Below are positions 9,099-17,727 of a DNA stretch of 64,000 nt, piece by piece. The position numbers and the translations under genes were made by a program. Position 1 is the first letter of the stretch; every line of letters starts with the position of its first letter. The stretch is from Paracoccus alkenifer (GTDB taxonomy: Bacteria > Pseudomonadota > Alphaproteobacteria > Rhodobacterales > Rhodobacteraceae). Location of the stretch: the NCBI RefSeq assembly GCF_900108405.1, contig NZ_FNXG01000001.1, positions 1 through 64,000 of the forward strand, read 5' to 3'. The notes beneath the pieces are model-generated. The model saw nothing but the letters and a program-made list of their open reading frames with translations, made no database searches and had not been told where the DNA came from.

Positions 9099-10361
9099 AT
9101 GCGCCGAATTGTTGTAACCGGCATGGGTTTAATTGGCCCTCTTGGTTCTGGCATTGAAATAAGCTGGAAAAGACTCCTTGACGGGAAATCGGGAATTAGG
9201 AGTTTGCCCGATGAAATCTCCAACGATCTGCCGGTGAAAATCGGGGGAATCGTTCCTAGCCAGATTGAAGATTCCGAAGCCGGTTTCGATCCCGATTTGA
9301 TCGTTGACGCAAAGGATCAACGAAAAATGGATCGCTTCATTCTGTTTGCACTTGCGGCCGCGAAGGAGGCTCTTGAAACGGCGGGATGGCATCCCACGAG
9401 CGACTACGAACGTGAGCGCACGGCGACAATTATCGCCTCTGGTATAGGCGGGTTTCCTGCAATCGCTTCGGCAGTTCGCATAACGGATACACGGGGAGCA
9501 CGGAGGCTCTCACCCTTTACCGTGCCATCGTTCCTCGCCAACCTCGCGGCAGGACAGGCTACCATTAGGTATGGATTTACAGGCCCAATTGGCACGCCTG
9601 TAACCGCCTGCGCTGCCAGCGTTCAGGCCATCGGCGACGCCGCGCGGCTGATACGCTCCAACGAGGCGGATATCGCTCTGTGCGGCGGAGCAGAAGCTTG
9701 TATTGACAAGGTTAGTCTCGGGGCATTTGCCGCCGCGCGAGCACTATCCACCGGCTACAATACTACCCCGGAACTGGCGTCGAGGCCGTTCGACACCGAG
9801 CGCGATGGTTTCGTAATGTCTGAAGGGGCGGGTCTGATCGTCATAGAAGAATTAGAACATGCCCTCGCTCGGGGTGCCAAGCCCATAGCGGAATTGGTGG
9901 GATACGGCACAAGCGCCGATGCACATCATATGACTGCCGGTCCAGAGGACGGCCGAGGCGCGGCCCGTGCGATGGAAATTGCACTCCACAGTGCTGGGTT
10001 GAAACCAATCGATATTCAACATTTGAACGCACATTCCACCTCCACCCCCGTAGGAGATCGAGGAGAAATTGCCGCGATAAAATCCGTGTTCGGCAATCAT
10101 GATGTGGTTGTAAGCGCCACGAAATCGGCTACGGGGCACCTACTTGGTGCCGCAGGCGGTATTGAGGCAATCTTCACGGTGCTCGCTTTGCGCGATCAAA
10201 TTGCTCCCCCAACGAGAAATTTAGAAACCCCCGATCCTGTTGCCGCTGGTATCGACCTCGTTCGCCAATCTGCGCGGCCCATTCTCATGGAACATGCCAT
10301 TTCCAACGGATTCGGCTTTGGCGGTGTTAATGCAAGTGTCGCTTTCCGGCGATGGCAGTAA
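9099..10361 (+). CDS. Beta-ketoacyl-ACP synthase II (FabF-type), mobile copy
   Basis: Condensing enzyme of fatty acid elongation, 420 residues, full length for FabF. The catalytic triad is visible: Cys in TACAAS near residue 171, His in NAHSTSTP near 311, and Lys/His in TKSATGHLLGA near 341-346. The Gly-rich C terminus NGFGFGGVNAS is present. It is paired with an HxlR regulator and not with other fab genes or an acyl carrier protein, so it is probably not a polyketide cluster remnant. Possible roles are a replacement FabF resistant to a FabF inhibitor, or membrane lipid adjustment; both are inference. The AT-richer composition marks it as cargo. Confidence 0.9.
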   Translation: MRRIVVTGMGLIGPLGSGIEISWKRLLDGKSGIRSLPDEISNDLPVKIGGIVPSQIEDSEAGFDPDLIVDAKDQRKMDRFILFALAAAKEALETAGWHPTSDYERERTATIIASGIGGFPAIASAVRITDTRGARRLSPFTVPSFLANLAAGQATIRYGFTGPIGTPVTACAASVQAIGDAARLIRSNEADIALCGGAEACIDKVSLGAFAAARALSTGYNTTPELASRPFDTERDGFVMSEGAGLIVIEELEHALARGAKPIAELVGYGTSADAHHMTAGPEDGRGAARAMEIALHSAGLKPIDIQHLNAHSTSTPVGDRGEIAAIKSVFGNHDVVVSATKSATGHLLGAAGGIEAIFTVLALRDQIAPPTRNLETPDPVAAGIDLVRQSARPILMEHAISNGFGFGGVNASVAFRRWQ

Positions 10362-10453
10362 CAGTCCCGGACTGTGCTTCCGCAAACACTTCGGTTCGCT
10401 ATAACGCTTTTGAGAGGAAGGTCGAATAGAGCATTGATCCTATAGCGCCGGTC

Positions 10454-10636
10454 CTATCTGCCCGCGCAGACCTCGCTGCTGAGCTGGCGGTTGATGACCG
10501 GCCGCCACGGGACAAGGGTGCATTTATGGCTCTTTTCAACCACAGCGAACTGGCTGCTGGATAATTGTACGGTGCCGGTGGACTTGTCGCTCACGCCTTC
10601 GCTATCCGTGGTAGTATCGAACGGTAGTCCATGCAT
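10454..10636 (-). pseudogene. Relaxase 3'-end fragment
   Basis: A 60-codon open frame from GLPF onward matches the C terminus of the relaxase at 13507-15567: about 38 of 54 residues are identical, including TGTVQLSS, FAVVEKSH and LVPWRPVI. It lacks the rest of the protein and overlaps the 3' end of lysR2 in another frame. At 70% identity it is not a fresh duplication but debris from a related element. Confidence 0.8.
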
Positions 10637-11514
10637 ATCTTCCGGCCCATGTCGTTGGCGAGGCTGAGTAGGTTGCGAAGCGCCGCGCTGCGATTGGACG
10701 GCGACCAGACAGCCGAGAAGGCGACCGGCTCCGGCTCGTCGGCGAAGGGCAAAAAGACAATGCCGTTTGTCGGCAACAGCGCCGTGGCCGCGCCGACGAT
10801 GGTGATGCCAAAGCCCTGTCCGACCAAAGACAAAAGGGTGCCACGCCCCACGTCGAAGCGCACGATCGACGGCGCAGGCCAGCGCTCGGCATGGCGTAGC
10901 ACGATATGGCTATGAACCTGCGGTCCAGTGCCGCCATGCCGGACAAGGAACGTCTCGCCTGCCAAATCGGGCCATGTGACGGCTGACCGCTTGGCGAGCG
11001 GATGCCGTTCCGGTAGCACCGCCAAGAGCGGTTCGGTCCATGTGCGACGGGAATGGCAGTCGGGTGGTTGGGGCGTGCCCGCGACGAACGCCACGTCCAA
11101 CCTGCCGGCGCGAAGCTGCACCACCGCTTCACGGGCCGGGCCTTCGGCGATCTCGACTTCAACATCGGGGTAATCCTTGCGGTATTGGCCGATCAGCTTT
11201 GCGAGGAAGCTATGCGGAATCAGGGCATGGATACCGATACGAAGCCGGCCGCTTTCTCCGGCTGCCGCCATGCCGGCGGTTTTCACCGCATGGTCGAGTT
11301 GGTCAATACCTACGGCTATCCGCTCGACGAAATGGCGTCCGGCCTCGGTCAGCCGAACGCCGCGCGCATGACGCTCGAACAAGAGGATGCCGAGGTCTTC
11401 TTCCAGTGCCTTCACGCGGGCGCTGACGCTGGACTGTGCAACGCCGAGCGCATTGGCGGCGTGACGGAAGTTGAGATATTCGGCGACAGCGAGAGTGTGA
11501 ACTAAGGTCATCAT
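10591..11514 (-). CDS. LysR-family transcriptional regulator, copy 2
   Basis: 307 residues with the same LysR HTH and effector domain as copy 1 (about 85% identity by eye). The start is taken at the ATG pair just before TLVHTLAVAEYLNFRH. The last dozen or so residues (MDYRSILPRIAKA) do not match copy 1. They are encoded in sequence that, in a different frame, is the relaxase fragment, so this gene's 3' end was replaced by recombination. It is downstream of and on the same strand as tet(G). The function is unknown. Confidence 0.85.
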   Translation of the reverse strand: MMTLVHTLAVAEYLNFRHAANALGVAQSSVSARVKALEEDLGILLFERHARGVRLTEAGRHFVERIAVGIDQLDHAVKTAGMAAAGESGRLRIGIHALIPHSFLAKLIGQYRKDYPDVEVEIAEGPAREAVVQLRAGRLDVAFVAGTPQPPDCHSRRTWTEPLLAVLPERHPLAKRSAVTWPDLAGETFLVRHGGTGPQVHSHIVLRHAERWPAPSIVRFDVGRGTLLSLVGQGFGITIVGAATALLPTNGIVFLPFADEPEPVAFSAVWSPSNRSAALRNLLSLANDMGRKICMDYRSILPRIAKA

Positions 11515-11603
11515 TGGAACTCGCCCCGAAAGGAGATGATTGCTCAACAGATTTAATCCGTCATTTCTCCTAAGTCTACGCATGCCAATTCACCATGACT
11601 AAA

Positions 11604-12779
11604 TCACAATGAAGTTGCGGATGGTCTGCGTAGTATTGGCAGACATATTAAATATAGGATCGCGCCGACAATCCAAACCCAACCGTTCCATGCTCCGGCG
11701 GTGGCAGAATAGAGTGCTGTGAAGCCAAGCGGTCCTGCGATAGAGCTTAGATTGGTAAGGCTCGTTAGCGTTCCCTGCAAAGCCCCTTGCTTGTTACTGC
11801 TGACATTGTTTGAGAGCATTGCCTGCAAGGCCGGCATGCCAACACCCCCGGCGGCAAGCAGCAACAGAATCGGGAACACCATCCATCCCTGCGTGGCAAA
11901 AGCCAGAAGAACGAAGCCAGTCGCATCCGCAGCCATGCCAAACAGTAGCGTGCGCCGCTCTCCAAGCCGGCTTGAAAGCGGGCCGGTAACAAACGCTTGG
12001 AAGATCGCATGTGTTGCCCCAAACGCCGCGAGCGACAAACCAACGGTCGCGGTGTTCCACTGAAAACGGTCCTCGCCATATATAACCCATAGGGCCGCAG
12101 GCACCTGACCGATCAGTTGAATAATGAAGAAAACGGCGAAAAGAGCAGTCAACCCACGCAACACATCGTCCAGCCGGAATAGAACAAATGGTTGGATACG
12201 AACCGGCTTTCCGGTCTTGCCATGACCGCGACGGGTCTCCCTGAGGAAAATGCAGGCAAGCAGGAACGCGAACCCGTTGAGAAGGGCGGCGGCGATAAAT
12301 GGGGCATGAGCAGAGATACCACCGAGCATGCCACCAAGTGCTGGCCCGGCAATCATGCCCGCCCCATAACAGGCCCCCATGTAGCCGAACCAGCGTGCGC
12401 GAGAACCTTCCCCCGTCGAATCGGCAATGGTTGAGGCAGCTACAGCTCCGGTTGCGCCCGTGATGCCGGAGACGAGTCGGCCGATATAGAGCACCCATAA
12501 GACCGGCGCTGATGCCATAATCGCGTAATCGACTGCGGCTCCCGCAAGGGAAGCCAGAAGCACCGGACGCCGACCGTAAGAATCCGAAAGCTGTCCAAGC
12601 ACGGGTGCGAAGACGACCTGCATCAACGCATAGAGCGACAGCAAGGCACCATAGTGACCGGCGACCTGCTCTGCTGGCACAAGCTCACGCAGAAGCATCG
12701 GAAGGACGGGCATGATGAGGCCGAGACCCATGGCGTCGAGCCCCACGATCAGCAGGGCAATGATGGCAGAGCTGCGCAC
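11604..12779 (-). CDS. tet(G): Tet(G) tetracycline efflux MFS antiporter
   Basis: Inner-membrane drug/H+ antiporter that exports tetracyclines; 391 residues, 12 membrane segments. From its first residues (MRSSAIIALLIVGLDAMGLG) to its end (LPILRRPSATSL) it reads as Tet(G) with a few substitutions, and it has the MFS motif A (GQLSDSYGRRPVLLAS). It is divergently transcribed from tetR with two tet operators in the 104-bp gap, so it is induced by tetracycline. This is the acquired resistance gene of the window. Recognition is from memory of Tet(G); percent identity was not computed. Confidence 0.95.
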   Translation of the reverse strand: MRSSAIIALLIVGLDAMGLGLIMPVLPMLLRELVPAEQVAGHYGALLSLYALMQVVFAPVLGQLSDSYGRRPVLLASLAGAAVDYAIMASAPVLWVLYIGRLVSGITGATGAVAASTIADSTGEGSRARWFGYMGACYGAGMIAGPALGGMLGGISAHAPFIAAALLNGFAFLLACIFLRETRRGHGKTGKPVRIQPFVLFRLDDVLRGLTALFAVFFIIQLIGQVPAALWVIYGEDRFQWNTATVGLSLAAFGATHAIFQAFVTGPLSSRLGERRTLLFGMAADATGFVLLAFATQGWMVFPILLLLAAGGVGMPALQAMLSNNVSSNKQGALQGTLTSLTNLSSIAGPLGFTALYSATAGAWNGWVWIVGAILYLICLPILRRPSATSL

Positions 12780-12812
12780 CTGAAACTCCAGCGTCGCTCA
12801 ATGCGAGCGACT

Positions 12813-12825
12813 TTATCAACGATAA
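12813..12825. promoter_or_regulatory. tet operator O1-like site
   Basis: TTATCAACGATAA, an inverted repeat TTATC-N3-GATAA in the tetR-tet(G) intergenic region and the standard TetR recognition layout. It is the copy nearer tet(G). Confidence 0.85.
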
Positions 12826-12842
12826 GGATATGGACATAGAAC

Positions 12843-12855
12843 TTATCGGTGATAA
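12843..12855. promoter_or_regulatory. tet operator O2-like site
   Basis: TTATCGGTGATAA, a second TTATC-N3-GATAA inverted repeat 30 bp from the first and nearer the tetR start. The paired sites would let TetR repress both divergent promoters. Confidence 0.85.
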
Positions 12856-12883
12856 ATTGTCAAGCACTGGCGAAGGAACGTGA

Positions 12884-13510
12884 ATGACCAAACTGGACAA
12901 GGGCACCGTGATCGCGGCAGCGCTGGAGCTGTTGAACGAGGTTGGCATGGACAGCCTGACGACGCGGAAGCTCGCTGAACGTCTCAAGGTTCAGCAGCCT
13001 GCGCTTTACTGGCATTTCCAGAACAAGCGAGCGCTGCTTGACGCATTGGCGGAGGCGATGCTGGCGGAACGCCACACCCGCTCACTACCCGAAGGCGATG
13101 AGGACTGGCGGGTGTTCCTGAAAGAGAACGCCCTGAGCTTCAGAACGGCGTTGCTCTCTTATCGCGACGGCGCGCGTATCCATGCTGGCACTCGACCGGC
13201 AGAACCGAATTTTGGCACCGCCGAGACGCAAATACGCTTTCTCTGCTCGGCGGGCTTTGGTCCGAAGCGCGCCGTTTGGGCGCTCCGGGCGGTTAGTCAC
13301 TATGTGGTCGGTTCCGTTCTCGAGCAGCAGGCATCTGATGCCGATGAGAGAGTTCCGGACAGGCCAGATGTGTCCGAGCAAGCACCGTCGTCCTTCCTGC
13401 ACGATCTGTTTCACGAGTTGGAAACAGACGGCATGGATGCTGCGTTCAACTTCGGACTCGACAGCCTCATCGCTGGTTTCGAGCGGCTGCGTTCATCTAC
13501 AACAGATTAG
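12884..13510 (+). CDS. tetR(G): TetR(G) tetracycline-responsive repressor
   Basis: Repressor of tet(G) and itself, 208 residues. The N-terminal HTH (LDSLTTRKLAERLKVQQPAL-like, residues about 20-45) and the tetracycline-binding core match the Tet repressor family of class G. The His and Arg residues of the drug-binding region lie in the usual order (HARTG-like GARIHAGTRP, RAVSHYVVGS). It is divergent from tet(G) with the operators between them. Its stop overlaps the convergent relaxase stop by 4 bp, so the tet unit was inserted directly behind the relaxase gene. Confidence 0.95.
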   Translation: MTKLDKGTVIAAALELLNEVGMDSLTTRKLAERLKVQQPALYWHFQNKRALLDALAEAMLAERHTRSLPEGDEDWRVFLKENALSFRTALLSYRDGARIHAGTRPAEPNFGTAETQIRFLCSAGFGPKRAVWALRAVSHYVVGSVLEQQASDADERVPDRPDVSEQAPSSFLHDLFHELETDGMDAAFNFGLDSLIAGFERLRSSTTD

Positions 13511-15567
13511 AGGCTTAGCCCCAACCCCCGCTGCCTCCCTAACTGCCACGACACCGAACCGCCCTGCACGATGCCCATAACCTTGCGGCCGAGCTGGCGG
13601 TCGATGACCGGCCGCCACGGGACAAGCGTGAACTCATGGGATTTCTCGACCACGGCGAACTTGCCGCTCGATAGCTGGACGGTGCCGGTGAACTTGCCGC
13701 TGATGTTCTCGCCATCTGTGACGGCACGGAACGGCAGCCCTTTGCTTTCCACCATCTCCGCACCGACGCGGGCAACCTCCCGCTCGCGCAGCGTGGCGAG
13801 AAGGCTGCGTCGGTAGAACACGCGGCCGTCCCGCGCTCGGCTGGCGTCGCCCTGTTCGATGTGATGCTCGCGGCGCTGGTCCATCGCCTCGCGCACCTGC
13901 TGGCCGAAGCCGGCCGGCGCAAGGTCGGCCGTTTCGCCATGGACCAATCGCCGGTCCAGCCATGTCGCGCCATCCGAACCGATCTGCCTTTGCAGATCAA
14001 CCGGGGAAAGGACGCGAACGCTGGCCTGCCGGTCACGGCCGGCGTCATAGGCGGCGGCGCGGCTGACCAGATCATCGGGGATGCGCCATTGGTCTGCGTC
14101 GATCCTTTCGACGATCCCGGCGCGGCGCAATGCCTCCAGTCGCCGGACATGGGCATCGACATAGCCCTCATAGTCACCGCCCGGAACGCGGCCCTCGAAC
14201 TTCGCCTGCTCCAGATGACGGCTCGGCCGGTAGATGCCGTTCTCAGCCATGGCCGTGATGGTGCGGTCAGACGGCCGGGCTGCCGCTTCGGCCGGGCCGA
14301 TCTCTATGATACTGCCAATGCGGGCATCCTCCAGCCGCTCGGGCGCGATGCCGGCGATGTGGTGCGTCCGCCCGTCGATCCCGTCCACTACGATTGTCAG
14401 GTCCTCGCCCAACTCGTCGGACAGATGCTTGTCCACGACGCGGCCAAAAATGGACGTCTCGGGCGCTCCGTCATGCATTTGGAAGCTCATGGGATCGCGC
14501 TCGCCTCCCTGCGGGCCGAGCGCCTTCTGCATGGTGCGGATAATGTCGCCGCGCTCGCCCAGCTCGCGCAGGGCCGGCTCCATGTTCTTGCTCAATTCCC
14601 AAATGGCGGGCGCGTGCTCGGTCGCCAGCCCCATCTTCTCCAGCTTGCCGAGCCGGCGCAGGCGTAGCGTCCGCTCGAACTGCCGCCTCGGCTCTGCCGG
14701 TTCATGGCGCAGGTCGAGGAAACGGGCGTCGGCTTCCTCGGCCATGGCGCGGTCGATCCGGGTCAAGCGGTCTTGGTCAATTTCGGCGGACAGCTTGCGG
14801 GTCTGCTCGATCTCGGTGACGGGGCCGAGTTCCAGACTGGCAAGCTCGCTGGCGCGCTCGCGCAGGCCCGCCGAAAGGTAGTCGCCGTTGATGACTAGAT
14901 CCCCGCCCGTGTCGTCGCGGCCATTGACGACGATATGCACATGGGGATGGCCGGTGTTGTAGTGATTGACGGCAACCCAATCGAGTTTTGTGCCAAGGTC
15001 CGCTTCCACCTGCTTCATGAAATCGCGGGTGTAGGCCGTGAGGTCCGACAGCTCCGCGCCATCCTCGGGCGAGACGATGAATCTGAATTGGTGGCGGTCG
15101 TCCTTGCCGCGATCAAGGAAGGCGTCGCCATCCGCGCGGTCCTCGGTTCCCGAATAGAGCTGGCCGCGCTCGCCATCGAGTGACGTGCCGTCGCGCTGGA
15201 CATAGCGCAGATGCGCGCGGGCGCGGCCGCCCTTCCATGCGGCTCGGACGCTGCGCTGCTTGACGATCACGCGGCGGCTGCCCGGCTGGCGATGATGCCA
15301 GTGGCCGGAGATATTCCGGGCGCGCACGAAGCTCGCGCCCCGGCCGCGCTTCACGCCCTTGCCGCTGGCGACCACGGCACGGGACCGGCCCGGCGATGAC
15401 GGGCGGGCGGATGACGGCATGGAAGGATCGCGGGAGGCCGCTGCCTGATGCTGCCGGGCGATCTTCTTGACCTGCGTGAAAAAGCTCTTGGTCTTGCCCG
15501 CCTTCGGCGTGTCGGATCGGATGCGACCGGGCTTCGGACGGAAGCGGTTTTCGTCGTCGGCGCTCAA
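13507..15567 (-). CDS. Conjugative relaxase (VirD2/TraI type, DUF3363 family)
   Basis: Nicks oriT and leads the transferred strand. About 686 residues. The histidine cluster of the catalytic site is visible (NHYNTGHPHVHIVVNG near residue 200), preceded by FRFIVSPEDGAEL. The C-terminal two thirds match the DUF3363 part common in ICE relaxases. A TTG start at 15567 is chosen because GGAG lies about 8 bp upstream and the protein then begins MSADDENRFRPKPGRI, like its relatives; the frame is open to 15615. It heads a minus-strand block whose upstream gap probably holds oriT. Confidence 0.9.
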   Translation of the reverse strand: MSADDENRFRPKPGRIRSDTPKAGKTKSFFTQVKKIARQHQAAASRDPSMPSSARPSSPGRSRAVVASGKGVKRGRGASFVRARNISGHWHHRQPGSRRVIVKQRSVRAAWKGGRARAHLRYVQRDGTSLDGERGQLYSGTEDRADGDAFLDRGKDDRHQFRFIVSPEDGAELSDLTAYTRDFMKQVEADLGTKLDWVAVNHYNTGHPHVHIVVNGRDDTGGDLVINGDYLSAGLRERASELASLELGPVTEIEQTRKLSAEIDQDRLTRIDRAMAEEADARFLDLRHEPAEPRRQFERTLRLRRLGKLEKMGLATEHAPAIWELSKNMEPALRELGERGDIIRTMQKALGPQGGERDPMSFQMHDGAPETSIFGRVVDKHLSDELGEDLTIVVDGIDGRTHHIAGIAPERLEDARIGSIIEIGPAEAAARPSDRTITAMAENGIYRPSRHLEQAKFEGRVPGGDYEGYVDAHVRRLEALRRAGIVERIDADQWRIPDDLVSRAAAYDAGRDRQASVRVLSPVDLQRQIGSDGATWLDRRLVHGETADLAPAGFGQQVREAMDQRREHHIEQGDASRARDGRVFYRRSLLATLREREVARVGAEMVESKGLPFRAVTDGENISGKFTGTVQLSSGKFAVVEKSHEFTLVPWRPVIDRQLGRKVMGIVQGGSVSWQLGRQRGLGLSL

Positions 15568-15599
15568 GGGCGCGACTCCAGCCCAAACCGCCGAAAACA

Positions 15600-15760
15600 G
15601 GCCGATATGGGCCAATGGTGCCGCTCGAAACCCTGCAAAGCCAAGGCTTTGCGCAAAATCACGGCACGCGGCCCCTCAAAACCATGGTGCCGGAACCGGC
15701 CACCTAACCAGTGTGCAGACAACAATAATTTCCAGAAGCGGCCCGATATGGTGCCGTCTT
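15600..15760. other. Candidate oriT region upstream of relaxase
   Basis: The gap between the relaxase and the lytic transglycosylase (15568-15880) has no gene. It holds a perfect 8-bp inverted repeat GCAAAGCC-AA-GGCTTTGC (15635-15652), a looser repeat around GGTGCCGG/CCGGCCACC (15687-15704), and three direct copies of ATGGTGCCG at 15615, 15684 and 15748. Inverted plus direct repeats next to a relaxase gene are what an oriT looks like. The nick site cannot be named from sequence alone. Confidence 0.45.
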
Positions 15761-15880
15761 CTTTAATCTTGCCCTCCGCCCTTTCTGTCTTTTCTGCCCT
15801 TCCTGCCAAGAATCCAGCCGGGCGCAAACCTGCCCGACCGGATGTCGAAACCAGCGTCGCCGAGCGCGGGAACGCCGCCT

Positions 15881-16813
15881 TCATGGTGTTCCTCCGTCGC
15901 TGGCGCTCGCCACGAAAATGCTGTTTTCTAGCGACTCTGCATCGGCGGGATCGCGCGCCGGAACGGTCGCGCGGGCATCGCCGGATTGTGCCCCAGATGG
16001 CGGCGCGGCGAAAGCACGCGCGTCGCCCGAACGCATGACGAACAACGGGGCCTCGCGCCAATCGGGCAGCGGTGGCGGTGCCGATGACGGCGGTTCGGTT
16101 GCAGCCGCGCCGCCAAGGATCGGCGCGACCGCGGCGACATAGGCCCGCGTCTCGGCCGGCAGAGTGCGGCCGGTCGCAAGGTATTCGTCGTAGCGGCCGG
16201 GACCGGCATTGTAGGCCGCCAACATAGCCGCGACATTGCCGTAGCGGTCGAACATTTCGCGTAGGTAGGCCGTGCCCGCCATGATGTTGTGGCGCGGGTG
16301 GTAGGGATCACGGCCGAGACCGTAGCGACCACGTAGCTCGGCCCATGTCGCGGGCATGACCTGCATCAATCCCATAGCCCCGGCCGACGAAATCGCGCGC
16401 ACATCGCCCGCACTCTCGGCGCGCAGCACGGCACGAATCCAGCGCTCGGGGATGCCGAAACGCTGCGACGCCTCCGCGATGTGGGCCGCAAAAGGATGGG
16501 CGGCGACCGGGCGTTCGACGGGCGCGGATTGCGCGACAGCGACGCCCGATCCGGCGCAGAGGGAAAGCGCGCCGGCCAGTATCAGGACGGCATAATGCCA
16601 TGCTGTCCTGTTTCCGCTTCGCCGCCAGCCTGCCAGCGTGCTCGCTGCGGTCAAGGGCAAGGCGCGAGCGCCGGCCGATGGCCGCCCCTGACCTTCGCTG
16701 CGCGCGCCGGCCGTCTGGTCGCCGAGCGGGACGAAGGGATGAGACGGCTTTTCCGCGAACAAAGGGATGCCGATCTTTGACCGGATGGCGGGCCGGACGC
16801 GCGCGGCCGTCAT
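15881..16813 (-). CDS. Lytic transglycosylase (VirB1-like)
   Basis: Peptidoglycan-cleaving enzyme that opens the wall for the conjugation channel, 310 residues. It starts with an ATG overlapping the DUF736 stop (ATGA). After a long basic N-terminal stretch there is a membrane or signal segment (AVLILAGALSLCAGSG, around residue 80-95) and then an SLT domain: ERWIRAVLRAESAG with the catalytic Glu, SSAGAMGLMQVMPATWAEL, and AAYNAGPGRYDEY. The C-terminal tail is Pro/Ala-rich. It belongs to the DUF736-TraF-DUF2840 transfer block. Confidence 0.9.
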   Translation of the reverse strand: MTAARVRPAIRSKIGIPLFAEKPSHPFVPLGDQTAGARSEGQGRPSAGARALPLTAASTLAGWRRSGNRTAWHYAVLILAGALSLCAGSGVAVAQSAPVERPVAAHPFAAHIAEASQRFGIPERWIRAVLRAESAGDVRAISSAGAMGLMQVMPATWAELRGRYGLGRDPYHPRHNIMAGTAYLREMFDRYGNVAAMLAAYNAGPGRYDEYLATGRTLPAETRAYVAAVAPILGGAAATEPPSSAPPPLPDWREAPLFVMRSGDARAFAAPPSGAQSGDARATVPARDPADAESLENSIFVASASDGGTP

Positions 16814-17145
16814 TCCTCGTCCTCGATCTTCCGGAGGTGCTTCCAACGCAGGGTCCAGACCGAAGGATCGTCGTTGGACTGGAACAGCTTGGCGCGGATC
16901 GGGAACGGAAAGATCGGTCCCTCCAATCGCATCGACACGAAGTCGCCAGCGTTCTCGCTGGAGTCTTTCCATGCGGGGCCTGCGTCCGGCCCGTCCTCGC
17001 TGTCGAGGCGCAGGCGGTAATCGGGCGCGTTCTTCACGTCGCTGGGCTTGGCCGGGACGATGAACAGCTTTTCGTGGAGGCCGAACGAATGAAGCTCTCC
17101 CGCATAGCCGGTTTCGGTGCGGGTGAAGGTGCCTATCTCTGCCAT
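16810..17145 (-). CDS. DUF736 family protein
   Basis: A 111-residue protein starting MAEIGTFTRTETGYAGEL, the DUF736 signature. The family is a near-constant member of alphaproteobacterial ICE and plasmid transfer regions; its function is unknown, and a single-strand or DNA-binding role has been suggested only by context. It lies between traF and the lytic transglycosylase gene on the same strand, and its stop overlaps the latter's ATG. A ribosome-binding purine stretch (GCAGGAGA) lies just upstream. Confidence 0.92.
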   Translation of the reverse strand: MAEIGTFTRTETGYAGELHSFGLHEKLFIVPAKPSDVKNAPDYRLRLDSEDGPDAGPAWKDSSENAGDFVSMRLEGPIFPFPIRAKLFQSNDDPSVWTLRWKHLRKIEDEE

Positions 17146-17181
17146 GGGGAATCTCCTGCGGTTGGTTTTCGGGGGGTGATT

Positions 17182-17727
17182 TCAGTGGGTCGGCGCGCGC
17201 CACTCGTAGCGGCCGACGCCTTCCTCATCGGTCCAGAGCGGGACCGCTCGGCCGATGACGGAAGCTGCGGGGATGGGTCCGAAATACCGGCCGTCGAGGC
17301 TGTCGCGGACTTCCCAATTCATGAGGAAAAGCTGGCCGTCGCCGATGACGCGGCAGCCCTGCCAGATGGGCAGATCGCGGCCGAGGCTGTCGCGCTCCAG
17401 CGCCTCGCCCATCTCGATCCTGTCAACCGTGATGGTGCGGCCGGCGCGGCAAACCTGCTGCCCCGGCAGACCCAAGACGCGCTTCAAGAGCGGGACGCCT
17501 CGCGCGATATAGCCGCGCTCGACCATGAAGCCGGCGAGCGGTTCGGGCGGCATGACGGCGACCAGCTCGGGCACGTCGATCCGGTCGGCCGGCTCGATGG
17601 TGTAGAACCCGACCGGCGCGCTGGCGGTGGCGTTCCATATGAGTTTCGTCGGCGTCTCGACGGCGCTTGCGGCGGCGATGCCGATGACAGCGAGCACCGT
17701 CACCGTGAGGGTGCGGCGGCGCGTCAT
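17182..17727 (-). CDS. traF: TraF, S26 family conjugative peptidase
   Basis: Signal-peptidase-like serine protease; in RP4, TraF matures and cyclises the TrbC pilin. 181 residues. It has an N-terminal membrane anchor (LTVTVLAVIGIAAASAV), the S26 box with the catalytic Ser (NATASAPVGFYTIEP), the Lys region (VPLLKRVLGLPGQQV) and the LMNWEVRDSLDGRYFGPIP motif. Its ATG overlaps the DUF2840 stop (ATGA). The matching substrate, trbC, is at 3353-3685. Confidence 0.92.
   Translation of the reverse strand: MTRRRTLTVTVLAVIGIAAASAVETPTKLIWNATASAPVGFYTIEPADRIDVPELVAVMPPEPLAGFMVERGYIARGVPLLKRVLGLPGQQVCRAGRTITVDRIEMGEALERDSLGRDLPIWQGCRVIGDGQLFLMNWEVRDSLDGRYFGPIPAASVIGRAVPLWTDEEGVGRYEWRAPTH

Noticed and set aside
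10440-10470. Third copy of the 20-bp trb/tra motif
   Set aside because: The GGTCCTATCTGCCCG stretch is only loosely similar and in the opposite orientation.
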